Origin: Persicitalea sp964500445
GTDB lineage: Bacteria; Bacteroidota; Bacteroidia; Cytophagales; Spirosomataceae
Reading direction: 5' to 3'
NCBI GenBank assembly: GCA_964500445.1
Contig: CAZCOG010000034.1
Location: 8,848 to 72,847, forward strand
Length of the DNA: 64,000 nucleotides
Below are positions 1 to 7,151 of the stretch, piece by piece. Each line of letters begins with the position of its first letter. Positions within the stretch are counted from its first letter, which is position 1. The translations under genes and the position numbers were made by a program. Under the pieces are notes generated by a model, which did not search any database, had not been told where the DNA came from, and was given only the letters and a program-made list of their open reading frames with translations.

Positions 1-343
1 CGGTTTCGGGATTGAGCAGAAAAGCCGGGCCGTGGTCGCGGCACCAGGCGTCGTTGGTCGGCTTGACCACGAATTCTATTTGCTCCAAATCTACCCCGAT
101 GGCGGCCAATTCCTGCGTGATAAAGCTTTTGAGGGCTTCATCGTTGGCTATCATGCCTACCTTTTCACCCTGACTGATGGCCTTGATAAACGCCAGGTAC
201 TGCGGGCGCATCCGGGCCAGCTTATCGCCCTGCCACGACGCGTCGTTGTGCGGAAACGTGAGCCAGGTAGCCCGGTGGGGATGCCATTCGGGTGGAAAGT
301 GGAAGCCAAGTTGTTTGGGTGTGAGCGTGGGGGCAGTTTTCAA
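1..343 (-). CDS. aguA: Agmatine deiminase, N-terminal part (runs off the left edge)
   Basis: Agmatine deiminase (PAD-type amidinotransferase fold, cytosolic) converts agmatine to N-carbamoylputrescine on the route from arginine to polyamines. Only the first 114 codons are in the window. Reading leftwards, the protein shows FHFPPEWHPHRATWLTFPHN near the N-terminus and NDAWCRDHGPAF at about residues 95-106. These match the family's conserved start and its substrate-binding DxWxRD segment. The start is taken as TTG at 343 because an in-frame TAA lies two codons upstream (347-349) and no ATG is available. The catalytic Cys/His region lies outside the window. Polyamine-linked neighbours cannot be judged from here. 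Confidence 0.9.
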   Translation of the reverse strand, partial: MKTAPTLTPKQLGFHFPPEWHPHRATWLTFPHNDASWQGDKLARMRPQYLAFIKAISQGEKVGMIANDEALKSFITQELAAIGVDLEQIEFVVKPTNDAWCRDHGPAFLLNPET

Positions 344-373
344 GAGTTAGTGTTCATTTTAGGTACGAAGGCG

Positions 374-381
374 CAAAATTA
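374..381 (-). promoter_or_regulatory. Candidate -7 box for aguA
   Basis: On the minus strand this reads TAATTTTG, an exact fit to the Bacteroidota -7 consensus TAnnTTTG. It lies 30 nt upstream of the TTG start at 343. No convincing -33 TTG box is seen at the usual distance, so the call is weak. A plus-strand TATTTTTG at 398-405 is a similar weak candidate for the gene at 462. Confidence 0.35.
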
Positions 382-461
382 GGCTTATAAAATTTTCTAT
401 TTTTGATTTGGGAAGAAAATCAGGCTTGCAATAATTTCAAGATTCTTACTAACAGAAAGTT

Positions 462-890
462 ATGCTTAGATTCCTCTGGATAAGACTGCTAGTCATGGTA
501 GCTTCGGGCCTGCTGGTGATTATATGTGCCTACAAAATTTACGAAAACGGGGAAGAACAAGCCTACGTACAGGAACACAGTTCCGTGGTAAAAATGCCGA
601 TTGTCCGCCGGGAAAAAGGCTGGGGAACGGTGAGATCTCCGAACAAAATTTACGTCCGGCATCGCGGAAAAACCTATTCTCTGCCTGCATCAAACAGGTA
701 TTTCCGGCAAACGGCCCGGGCCGATAGTATCCTGGTCAACTATGATGCGGAGAGGGACATGGCAGTCCTTTCGATTGGAAAAGTAAGCGGCCCCTACCCT
801 TTGCTCATCGCCGTATTTCTATGCGGGCTGCTGCTGGTTGGGAACGGGCTTTATGATTTTTTTGTCGATTACCGAGCCAGGAATCACTGA
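462..890 (+). CDS. Small two-TM membrane protein, unknown function
   Basis: I do not recognise a named family with confidence. The 142-residue protein has a hydrophobic helix at about residues 5-25, a polar central domain (residues 30-108) rich in beta-like segments, and a second helix at about 112-132, so both ends are probably anchored in the inner membrane. The layout, with a short loop domain containing a tyrosine-rich stretch between two helices, resembles DUF3592-type proteins; this is inference only. It stands alone, is convergent with the Kazal-type gene downstream, and is separated from it by a perfect palindrome. ATG start; no Shine-Dalgarno sequence. Confidence 0.6.
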   Translation: MLRFLWIRLLVMVASGLLVIICAYKIYENGEEQAYVQEHSSVVKMPIVRREKGWGTVRSPNKIYVRHRGKTYSLPASNRYFRQTARADSILVNYDAERDMAVLSIGKVSGPYPLLIAVFLCGLLLVGNGLYDFFVDYRARNH

Positions 891-961
891 TGGCACCAAA
901 TACCCTTTGCTGTCCCTGGTTTTTCAGAAATTGCGGTCATTGATTTCGTAAAATGAGTTTA

Positions 962-989
962 TGTGATAGTATCAAATGATACTATCACA
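962..989. repeat. Perfect 13-bp palindrome between convergent genes
   Basis: TGTGATAGTATCA at 962-974 is followed by AA and then its exact reverse complement at 977-989. A transcript from either strand would fold into a 13-bp stem with a very small loop. It lies between the stop of the membrane protein (890) and the stop of the Kazal-type gene (998). There is no T-run on either side, so it is not a classical intrinsic terminator, although a two-way terminator or RNA-stabilising hairpin is possible. Confidence 0.8.
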
Positions 990-997
990 GACTATCC

Positions 998-1210
998 TCA
1001 TCTGCACTCGCCCTTGGTATATTTATATATTCCGTTTGCTTCGGCCTCGCAGTCATTGCCGTAGGTTTTACCATTACAACCGCAGACCGGGTCATATACC
1101 TGATAACACCCACGAGTATCACGCTCTTGTTCGACGCAGTCAGCATCCACCTTATCTTTATGACAGCCAAGTGCAGCTATCAAAATCAGCACTGCAAATA
1201 ACTTTTTCAT
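998..1210 (-). CDS. Kazal-type serine protease inhibitor lipoprotein
   Basis: This is a 70-residue lipoprotein. A signal peptide ends in LGC (lipobox Cys at about residue 16), so the mature protein is probably lipid-anchored in the envelope. The rest is a compact Kazal-like domain: Cys residues frame the core VCGCNGKTYGNDCEAEANG, with a final GEC near the C-terminus. The YDPVCGCNGKTYGN stretch is the Kazal signature. Kazal domains inhibit serine proteases through an exposed loop, and here the target is unknown. ATG start with a normal MKK signal peptide. A rightward reading frame that overlaps this gene is a shadow of it. Confidence 0.85.
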   Translation of the reverse strand: MKKLFAVLILIAALGCHKDKVDADCVEQERDTRGCYQVYDPVCGCNGKTYGNDCEAEANGIYKYTKGECR

Positions 1211-1299
1211 GGTTCATTAGTATTTTGAAAAATACTTTAACACAAAAACAAAGCGTTGAACAGTTTTATCCGCATTGGTTTTATAAGAAAAAACTCAGA

Positions 1300-1725
1300 A
1301 TGAACACAATACTCGCTTCTATACTATTCTCTTCGGCCTTCCTTGTTTCCTCCTTCGCCGGAACGCCCCTCTGGGAGAAGTTGCAAAGCCTGACCTGGAA
1401 AAATCGCGTGATCGTGATTTATGTACCGGAGGCTGATTCCAAAGATTTTCAAAAACAAAAACAGATCCTGGCGGAGAAAACCAAAGGCGTCAGGGATCGT
1501 GATCTGGTCGTGATCGAATGCATCGGCAAAACCCTCAGCGCCGAGGACCGAAACTACGTTGCCCGCCATTTCAACCACGATTTGGCAGAATTCGGCGTAT
1601 GGCTGATCGGTAAGGATGGCGGCACCAAACTTTCCGAAACCAGGCCCGTGACCACCGAGAAATTCTTTTCCCTCATCGATGCCATGCCCATGCGGCAGTC
1701 CGAAATGAAGCGGGACGGGAAATGA
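1300..1725 (+). CDS. Secreted DUF4174-like protein
   Basis: This 141-residue protein has an N-terminal signal peptide (MNTILASILFSSAFLVSSFAG). The mature part resembles the DUF4174 family, a thioredoxin-like periplasmic fold: KNRVIVIYVP opens a first beta strand, DLVVIECIGK a second, and FGVWLIGKDGG with TKLSETRP the conserved C-terminal half. No CxxC pair is present, so redox chemistry is unlikely. The biochemical role is unknown. The ATG at 1300 is chosen because it begins a clean signal peptide; a longer frame beginning at 976 overlaps the Kazal-type gene and has no signal. Followed by a repeat-rich spacer. Confidence 0.75.
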   Translation: MNTILASILFSSAFLVSSFAGTPLWEKLQSLTWKNRVIVIYVPEADSKDFQKQKQILAEKTKGVRDRDLVVIECIGKTLSAEDRNYVARHFNHDLAEFGVWLIGKDGGTKLSETRPVTTEKFFSLIDAMPMRQSEMKRDGK

Positions 1726-1733
1726 CCGTCTTC

Positions 1734-1880
1734 GGCTCCGCTCAGACTGACAGCCCTTCGGCTGGTGCGCCAGCCCGGTAGAGCGCCAGCCCGGTACGCT
1801 CAGACTGACAACCTCGGTAGCCCCGCCATGGCGGTAAGGGTAGGCAAACCAGCGAATTGGCTCCGCTCAGACTGACAGCC
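1734..1880. repeat. Intergenic direct repeats (CTCAGACTGACA units)
   Basis: A 22-bp unit (GGCTCCGCTCAGACTGACAG followed by CC) occurs identically at 1734-1755 and 1859-1880. A diverged copy with the core CGCTCAGACTGACA lies at 1797-1810. Between them, CAGCCCGGTA is repeated at 1771-1780 and 1788-1797. The segment is GC-richer than its surroundings and carries no plausible gene. It looks like a small dispersed-repeat cluster between the DUF4174 gene and the convergent lipoprotein gene. Confidence 0.7.
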
Positions 1881-1929
1881 TACACTAGTGCGACAGCCCG
1901 TGCGCGGGTCCGACCCGTGCGCTTGGTTT

Positions 1930-2373
1930 TTATATTTTTTTATAGGTATAAGCGCAGCGTTCCTTGCAGGGAGGGTTCAGAACTAGTAAGTTCCCGGTAA
2001 GCGAATAATGCCACTTCACCTCCTTTTCAGCTACTGGTGGCGAAATCACTCCATTGAATCCGAAATTCGCCTGGTCGAACTTAAAATAAATGACATCCGG
2101 GGCTTCCAGCCGGTATTCACCGGAACTGTAAATGGGCGCCTGCGACTGGCCGGGTTGCGGGCGGTTTTCCAGGAACGTGCCATCGGGCCTGAAATCAAGT
2201 ACCTGCGTCGTGGCGGCGGTGGCGGTTTTTTCGGGACAACTACTGTCGCCCGGACTGACGCAATAGACCGTGAGTTGCCACTTGCCTGGTAGTCCGTTTT
2301 CAAATAAGGCCAGGTCTTTATCGCTGCACGATAGCAGCAGGGTCAGTGCGAGAAGTATTACTGATTTTTTCAT
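1930..2373 (-). CDS. Lipocalin-like lipoprotein
   Basis: This 147-residue protein has a lipoprotein signal peptide (LLLSCS, Cys at about residue 16). The mature part begins with GLPGKWQLTVYCV and continues with DFRPDGTFLEN and SSGEYRLEAPDVIYF. The pattern, GxW near the start and then alternating strands with TGNLLVL towards the end, is typical of the small lipocalin-like proteins common in Bacteroidota. Four Cys residues may form two disulphides in the mature domain (the CVSPGDSSC and CKERC pairs). The ligand is unknown. Probably attached to a periplasm-facing or outer membrane. Confidence 0.7.
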   Translation of the reverse strand: MKKSVILLALTLLLSCSDKDLALFENGLPGKWQLTVYCVSPGDSSCPEKTATAATTQVLDFRPDGTFLENRPQPGQSQAPIYSSGEYRLEAPDVIYFKFDQANFGFNGVISPPVAEKEVKWHYSLTGNLLVLNPPCKERCAYTYKKI

Positions 2374-2418
2374 GGGTTAAAATCGCTTGTTGCTATCAGA
2401 GATTTCCTAAACGGGTTT

Positions 2419-2446
2419 TTGGTTGGAATGCGAAAGCGTATTTTTG
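2419..2446 (+). promoter_or_regulatory. Promoter of the YheT-like hydrolase
   Basis: TTG at 2419-2421 and TATTTTTG at 2439-2446 are separated by 17 bp, fitting the Bacteroidota -33/-7 pattern. The predicted transcription start, about 2453, is 14 nt before the ATG at 2467. It therefore argues against the upstream alternative starts at 2419 and 2428. Confidence 0.55.
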
Positions 2447-2466
2447 CAAAAAAATCACAAAATCAA

Positions 2467-3456
2467 ATGCCCCTGCTGCATAACCCGGACCATACCGCCC
2501 CTGTTTGGCTGCCTAACGGACATTTGCAAACGGTCTTCCCGTCTTTGTTCCGGAAGATTAGGGATGTCCGCTACGTCCGCGAGCAGATCGTAACACCCGA
2601 TGAAGATTTCCTGAATCTGGATTGGTCGAGAACCGGGCAACCGGAAGCAAAGGCACTGGTCATTCTTTCGCACGGCCTGGAAGGCGACAGTCAGCGGCAG
2701 TATATCCTGGGCATGGTGCGGGCGCTGACCCGACAGGGCTACGACTGCCTGGCCTGGAACTACCGCTCCTGTGGCGGCGAAATGAACAAACAACTGCGAT
2801 TTTACCATAGCGGGGCCACGGATGATCTGGAAATCATCATCCGGCACGCTTTGTCGAAAGGCTACCAGACGATCCATTTGATGGGATTCAGCCTGGGCGG
2901 GAACCTGACGTTGAAGTACCTGGGAGAAAAAGGAAAGGCGATCTATCCCGAAATAAAGAAAGCCGTCGTGTTTAGCGTGCCCATGGACCTTCTGGCTTGC
3001 AGCCGCGCCATCGAGAAGCCGGAAAATCGCTTGTACTTAAGACGTTTTCTGGGTTCTTTAAAACCGAAAGTACACGCCAAAGCGGAAGTCTTTCCCGAAG
3101 GAATCAACGCCGGAGACTACGCCAAAGTCAAAACTTTCTACGATTTCGATCATATCTACACCGCCGCGTTGCACGGATTCGAGGGTGCCGACGACTACTA
3201 CCGGCAAAATAGTGCCAAATTTTTTGTGGAAAAGATTACGATTCTCACGCTCATTGTCAATGCTTTGAATGATCCCCTCGTCCCGCCAGAGAGTCTGCCG
3301 CAGGAAATAATTTCAAAAATGCCGAACGTGTGGCTGGAACTACCCGAAGCGGGCGGGCATTGCGGGTTTCGGGACCGGGAAATAAAAGATGGCCTGTACT
3401 GGTCAGAAAGGAGGGCCTTAGAATTTTTGGTGGAGGAATCCCCGGCTGTTTTGTAA
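2467..3456 (+). CDS. YheT/EMB8-type alpha/beta hydrolase
   Basis: This cytosolic alpha/beta-hydrolase belongs to the YheT/ABHD1-3 (COG0429) group. In the 329-residue form the family's N-terminal PVWLPNGHLQTVFP is followed by LSHGLEGDSQRQY (oxyanion region), the nucleophile elbow GFSLGGN, the acid in NALNDPLVPPE, and the catalytic His in GGHCGF. The set Ser-Asp-His is complete. Members act on acyl esters or phospholipids; the exact substrate is unknown. The start at ATG 2467 is chosen because the predicted promoter overlaps the upstream TTG/ATG options. The 3' end overlaps the promoter of the serine operon. Confidence 0.88.
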   Translation: MPLLHNPDHTAPVWLPNGHLQTVFPSLFRKIRDVRYVREQIVTPDEDFLNLDWSRTGQPEAKALVILSHGLEGDSQRQYILGMVRALTRQGYDCLAWNYRSCGGEMNKQLRFYHSGATDDLEIIIRHALSKGYQTIHLMGFSLGGNLTLKYLGEKGKAIYPEIKKAVVFSVPMDLLACSRAIEKPENRLYLRRFLGSLKPKVHAKAEVFPEGINAGDYAKVKTFYDFDHIYTAALHGFEGADDYYRQNSAKFFVEKITILTLIVNALNDPLVPPESLPQEIISKMPNVWLELPEAGGHCGFRDREIKDGLYWSERRALEFLVEESPAVL

Positions 3457-3461
3457 TTTTG
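3454..3461 (+). promoter_or_regulatory. Candidate promoter of the serine biosynthesis genes
   Basis: TAATTTTG at 3454-3461 is an exact TAnnTTTG -7 box and overlaps the stop codon of the hydrolase gene. A TTG at 3427-3429 could serve as -33, although the 24-bp spacing is long. The transcription start would be near 3468, giving a leader of about 50 nt before the ATG at 3520. Confidence 0.5.
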
Positions 3462-3519
3462 CGACCTTCGTAGTAGTTATCCTTAAAAAGGGCGACCCTT
3501 TTCGCCCAAAAACCTCCCC

Positions 3520-5424
3520 ATGTTGACCCAAACTTTGAACCCCACCCACATTGTCATTGATTTTGACAGCACTTTTACGAAAGTAGAAGGACTTGATGAA
3601 CTGGCGCAAATTGCCCTGGCCGGGCACGACGACCGCGAAGCCATCGTCCAACAAATCCGTGATCTGACGGACATGGGCATGAACGGCGAAATGTCTTTTT
3701 CCGATGGTTTGCGCCGCCGGATTGCCCTGCTGTCTGCCAACCGCTCGCACATCGAGCTCCTGATCGACTATCTGCGCACCAAAGTTTCGGAATCCTTCCT
3801 GCGCAATAAGGCGTTCATCACCGACAATGCCGATCACATTTACGTGGTCAGCAGTGGTTTCAAAGAATTTATAGTCCCTATCGTCACGGAACTGGGCGTC
3901 CGGGCCGAGCACGTCTTTGCCAACGAATTTGTGTTCGATGAGGAGGGGAATATCGTCGGCGTGGACGAAAATAACGTGCTGGCCAGCGATGGCGGCAAGA
4001 TAAAGCTCTTGCGCACCCTCAACCTGATCGGCGATGTGTACGTGATCGGCGATGGGTATACCGACTACGAACTCCGTGAGTCCGGGCTGGCCAATCGGTT
4101 TTACGCCTTTACCGAAAACGTCAATCGTCCGCGGGTCGTCGAAAAAGCCGATCACGTGTCGGGATCGCTGGACGAGTTTCTGTACGATAACAAGCTGAGT
4201 CGCAGCCAGTCGTATCCCAAGAGCCGCATCAAGGTACTTTTGCTCGAAAACGTCCATCCGGCAGCGGTAAAAGCGTTTGAGGAAGAAGGCTTCAACGTAG
4301 AGTTTCTGAAAGGTGCCCTGGATGAGGACGAGCTTTGCGAGCGCATCCGCGACGTGTCGATTATCGGCATCCGGTCCAAAACGCAGCTGACCAAGAAAGT
4401 ACTTGAAAGTGCCAACCGCCTGATGGCCATCGGCGCTTTCTGCATCGGCACCAACCAGATCGACCTGGAAACCGCCACCGAACGCGGCGTGGCGGTGTTC
4501 AACGCGCCTTATTCCAATACCCGTTCGGTAGTTGAGCTGGCCATCGGTGAAATGATCATGCTGATCCGTAATATCGTTCCCAAGAGCAATTCCATGCACC
4601 AGGGAGTCTGGGACAAATCGGCCAGTGGTAGTTACGAAATACGGGGCAAAAAACTCGGGCTGGTCGGCTACGGTAACATTGGCTCGCAGTTGTCGGTAGT
4701 AGCCGAGGCGCTGGGGATGGAGGTCTATTTCTACGACGTAGTCGATCGGCTGGCCATCGGTAATGCCCGGAAGGTCAACTCCCTGGCGGAATTATTTGGT
4801 ATCGCCGACGTCATCAGCCTGCACGTGGATGGTCGCAAAGAGAATACGTACATCGTAGGCAAAGAGCAGTTCGATCAGATGAAGGATGGCGTGATTTTCA
4901 TGAATTTGTCGCGCGGTCACGTCGTGGAAATCGACGCCCTGGCGGCGGCTATCAAGAGCGGAAAAGTCGCCGGCGCCGCCGTAGACGTGTTCCCCGAAGA
5001 ACCCAAAACCAATAATGATGCCTTTGAAAGCGAATTGGTTGGGCTGGACAATGTGATTCTGACCCCCCACATTGGCGGCAGCACCGAGGAAGCGCAGGAA
5101 AATATCGGGCATTATGTACCGAGTAAACTATTGGAATATATCAATAACGGCAGTAGCTACGGCAGCTATAATTTTCCGGAGGTACAGCTCCCCAAACTGG
5201 GCGATTCGCACCGCCTGCTGCACGTCCACGCCAACGTACCGGGGGTTTTGGCCAAGCTGAACAGCATTTTTGCCAAGCACGACATCAACATTACGGGCCA
5301 ATATCTGAAAACCAACGAGACCATCGGCTACGTCATCGCCGACATCTCCAAAAACTACTCCGAAGAGTTTGTCCGCGAACTCCGGGCAGTCGAGGGGACA
5401 ATTCGGTTCAGGATGCTTTATTAA
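3520..5424 (+). CDS. serA: Phosphoserine phosphatase-like HAD domain fused to D-3-phosphoglycerate dehydrogenase
   Basis: One 634-residue polypeptide carries two serine-pathway domains. Residues about 1-225 are a SerB-like HAD phosphatase: DFDST (nucleophile D14, acid D16), Ser at 111-112 (VVSSGF, motif II), K160 (GGKIKLL, motif III), and GDGYTD (177-182, motif IV). Residues about 235-540 are 3-phosphoglycerate dehydrogenase: Rossmann motif GYGNIGSQ (383-390), NLSRGH with R465, DVFPEEP, and TPHIGG with H517. A C-terminal ACT domain (about 566-634, HANVPGVLAKLN) should bind serine for feedback control. Usual SerA is about 410 residues and SerB about 210-300, so the length fits a fusion. serC follows, giving all three phosphorylated-pathway enzymes in two genes. 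Both active sites look intact. Confidence 0.92.
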   Translation: MLTQTLNPTHIVIDFDSTFTKVEGLDELAQIALAGHDDREAIVQQIRDLTDMGMNGEMSFSDGLRRRIALLSANRSHIELLIDYLRTKVSESFLRNKAFITDNADHIYVVSSGFKEFIVPIVTELGVRAEHVFANEFVFDEEGNIVGVDENNVLASDGGKIKLLRTLNLIGDVYVIGDGYTDYELRESGLANRFYAFTENVNRPRVVEKADHVSGSLDEFLYDNKLSRSQSYPKSRIKVLLLENVHPAAVKAFEEEGFNVEFLKGALDEDELCERIRDVSIIGIRSKTQLTKKVLESANRLMAIGAFCIGTNQIDLETATERGVAVFNAPYSNTRSVVELAIGEMIMLIRNIVPKSNSMHQGVWDKSASGSYEIRGKKLGLVGYGNIGSQLSVVAEALGMEVYFYDVVDRLAIGNARKVNSLAELFGIADVISLHVDGRKENTYIVGKEQFDQMKDGVIFMNLSRGHVVEIDALAAAIKSGKVAGAAVDVFPEEPKTNNDAFESELVGLDNVILTPHIGGSTEEAQENIGHYVPSKLLEYINNGSSYGSYNFPEVQLPKLGDSHRLLHVHANVPGVLAKLNSIFAKHDINITGQYLKTNETIGYVIADISKNYSEEFVRELRAVEGTIRFRMLY

Positions 5425-5427
5425 AGG

Positions 5428-5537
5428 AGTGGCAAAGTTCCTGAGTTCCTAAGTTCCTGAGTGGCAATCATTTCTTCCGTTATGCTTACTCTTTACTGCG
5501 GCACATCTTGACTTTGCCACTTTGGAACTTTGCCACT
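5428..5537. repeat. Intergenic inverted repeat with short repeated words
   Basis: AGTGGCAAAGTTCC (5428-5441) is the exact reverse complement of GGAACTTTGCCACT (5524-5537). The arms are flanked by repeated words: AGTTCC three times on the left and CTTTGCCACTT twice on the right. A transcript through here would form a long imperfect hairpin between serA and serC. No T-run follows, so readthrough into serC is expected. Confidence 0.75.
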
Positions 5538-5545
5538 TATCAAAT

Positions 5546-6634
5546 ATGCCCCTAACCTACTTTACCCCCGGCCCCGCGGCCCTCTACCCTACTTTCGAGA
5601 AGCACCTGAAAAGCTTCGTAGACCGCCAGTTGGGATCAATCTCGCACCGCAGCCAGCAGTACCGCGATTTGCACAAATTCACGGTCGAGCAGCTGCGGAT
5701 ATTACTTTCCGTGCCCGAGACGCATCAGATCCTGTTTTTGGGAGCGGCTTCGGAGGCCTGGGAGCGGATTTTGCTGAACTGCGTGGAACATGAGAGTTTT
5801 CATTTGGTGAACGGCTCCTTTTCACAGAAATTCCGTGACTACGGCAACGCCCTGCGTAAGTACACCCACAGCTACGAAAAGCCGATGGGCGAAGGCTTCG
5901 ACGCCGCCGAAATCACCGTGCCCGAGTACGCCGAGATTATCTGCACGACCCACAACGAGACCAGTTCGGGCGTGCAGATGCCCGTAGCGGATATTCATAA
6001 ACTTAAAACCAAGTACCCCGACAAGCTACTAGCGGTAGACATGGTGTCGTCCGCGCCCTACCCGGCGCTGGATTACGGACTGGTGGACACCGCCTTTTTT
6101 TCCGTCCAGAAAGCCTTCGGTATGCCCGCCGGACTGGGCGTCTGGATTGTCAACGAAAAGTGCCTGGCCAAGGCCGAGCGCCTGAAACAGTACGACAACC
6201 TTACCATCGGTGCGCACCACGATCTGCCCACCCTTTGGAAATTTGCCCAAAAACACGAAACTCCCGCCACGCCCAACGTGCTGGCCATCTATATTTTAGG
6301 AAAAATAGCGGAAGATTTTAATCGTATTGGCGTCGAAAAAATCCGTAAGGAAACCGAGAACAAAGCCAGGTTGCTTTACAACTTTGTCAAAAAGCACGAA
6401 AACTTCGGAGTGTCGGTAAAGGAACCGCGCTGGCAATCGCAGACAGTGGTAGTTGCCCATACGAAAATGGATCCCTCCTCGGTGATCAGCAAAGTCAAAG
6501 AGAAAGGAATCGTCATCGGCAGCGGCTATGGCGAATTCAAGGCTTCGCAGGTCAGGATCGCGAACTTCCCGGCGACCTCCATGGAGCAAACCGAAGGCCT
6601 GGTGAAAGTTCTGGAAAAGCTGGCCCTTGGCTAA
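5546..6634 (+). CDS. serC: Phosphoserine aminotransferase
   Basis: SerC is a PLP-dependent class V aminotransferase that transaminates 3-phosphohydroxypyruvate to phosphoserine with glutamate, the step between the two activities of the preceding fusion protein. The 362-residue protein opens with FTPGPAALYP, the standard N-terminus. It has the Schiff-base lysine in FFSVQKAFGMPAG (K189), the PLP-ring aspartate in AVDMVSS (D165), and IGSGYGEFK with RIANFPATS near the C-terminus, which bind the phosphate side. The start is ATG 5546, which aligns with the family; an in-frame TTG... no-signal extension from 5522 is not supported. Probably co-transcribed with the upstream gene across the 121-bp hairpin spacer. 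Confidence 0.93.
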   Translation: MPLTYFTPGPAALYPTFEKHLKSFVDRQLGSISHRSQQYRDLHKFTVEQLRILLSVPETHQILFLGAASEAWERILLNCVEHESFHLVNGSFSQKFRDYGNALRKYTHSYEKPMGEGFDAAEITVPEYAEIICTTHNETSSGVQMPVADIHKLKTKYPDKLLAVDMVSSAPYPALDYGLVDTAFFSVQKAFGMPAGLGVWIVNEKCLAKAERLKQYDNLTIGAHHDLPTLWKFAQKHETPATPNVLAIYILGKIAEDFNRIGVEKIRKETENKARLLYNFVKKHENFGVSVKEPRWQSQTVVVAHTKMDPSSVISKVKEKGIVIGSGYGEFKASQVRIANFPATSMEQTEGLVKVLEKLALG

Positions 6635-6713
6635 ATAAAGTCAGAGTCACTTTTTCTTCTCTATACTTTCAGGAAAGAGTAATCGTTCCAGGTCGTAGTC
6701 AACTTGAATAGGT

Positions 6714-7148
6714 ATGCCACTGTTTGCGCTCTTTATATTGCTTTTGTTTCAGGTAGTTCCTCTCAGCTGTTCGCCCGAGGCAATCAAAAGTATCCGTCTG
6801 GAAGAATTTACGCGCGGCACGCAGCGTAGCATCGAAGTCGATGCCGAAAAAACCATAGTGCGGGTAAACGACGATCAGGAAACGCTGACAACCGACGCAA
6901 AGGTTTGGAACGAATTGCGGAAGCAAATCCAGGATTTACCGCTCGGAAAGCTGGACAAAGTACCCGTTCTGAGCAAAAAGCACCAGTTTGACGGCGCCCT
7001 GGCAGCTTCCCTGACCATCACTACTTCCGACAGTACTTTCACCTCACCTACTTTCGACCATAATGCTCCACCCGCTGAGCTGGAATCGATTGTCGATTGC
7101 CTGTATCGGCAGATTCCGGCAAAAATGCAGGAAAGGTTCGGGCGGTGA
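6714..7148 (+). CDS. Hypothetical secreted protein or lipoprotein
   Basis: Not recognised. The 144-residue protein starts with a hydrophobic signal (MPLFALFILLLFQVVPLSCS); the Cys at residue 19 could be lipidated although the lipobox is weak. The mature part is a mixed alpha/beta sequence with TRGTQRSIEVDAEKT early on, a charged helix around residues 65-80 and a final helix containing VDCLYRQIP. Similar short proteins with this spacing of an 'R-x-I-x-V' strand and an 'L-T-x-x-x-W' helix start occur in Bacteroidota envelopes, but no function is known. The gene ends 3 bp before the stop of the convergent gene at 7152. Confidence 0.6.
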   Translation: MPLFALFILLLFQVVPLSCSPEAIKSIRLEEFTRGTQRSIEVDAEKTIVRVNDDQETLTTDAKVWNELRKQIQDLPLGKLDKVPVLSKKHQFDGALAASLTITTSDSTFTSPTFDHNAPPAELESIVDCLYRQIPAKMQERFGR

Positions 7149-7151
7149 TTC

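Noticed and set aside
976..1299. Rightward open frame leading into the DUF4174 gene
   Set aside because: It lies antisense to the Kazal-type lipoprotein gene and lacks a signal peptide; the ATG at 1300 begins a proper one.
3418..4599. Long leftward open frame of 393 codons
   Set aside because: Antisense to the SerB-SerA gene; composition is that of a shadow frame and there are no recognisable domains.
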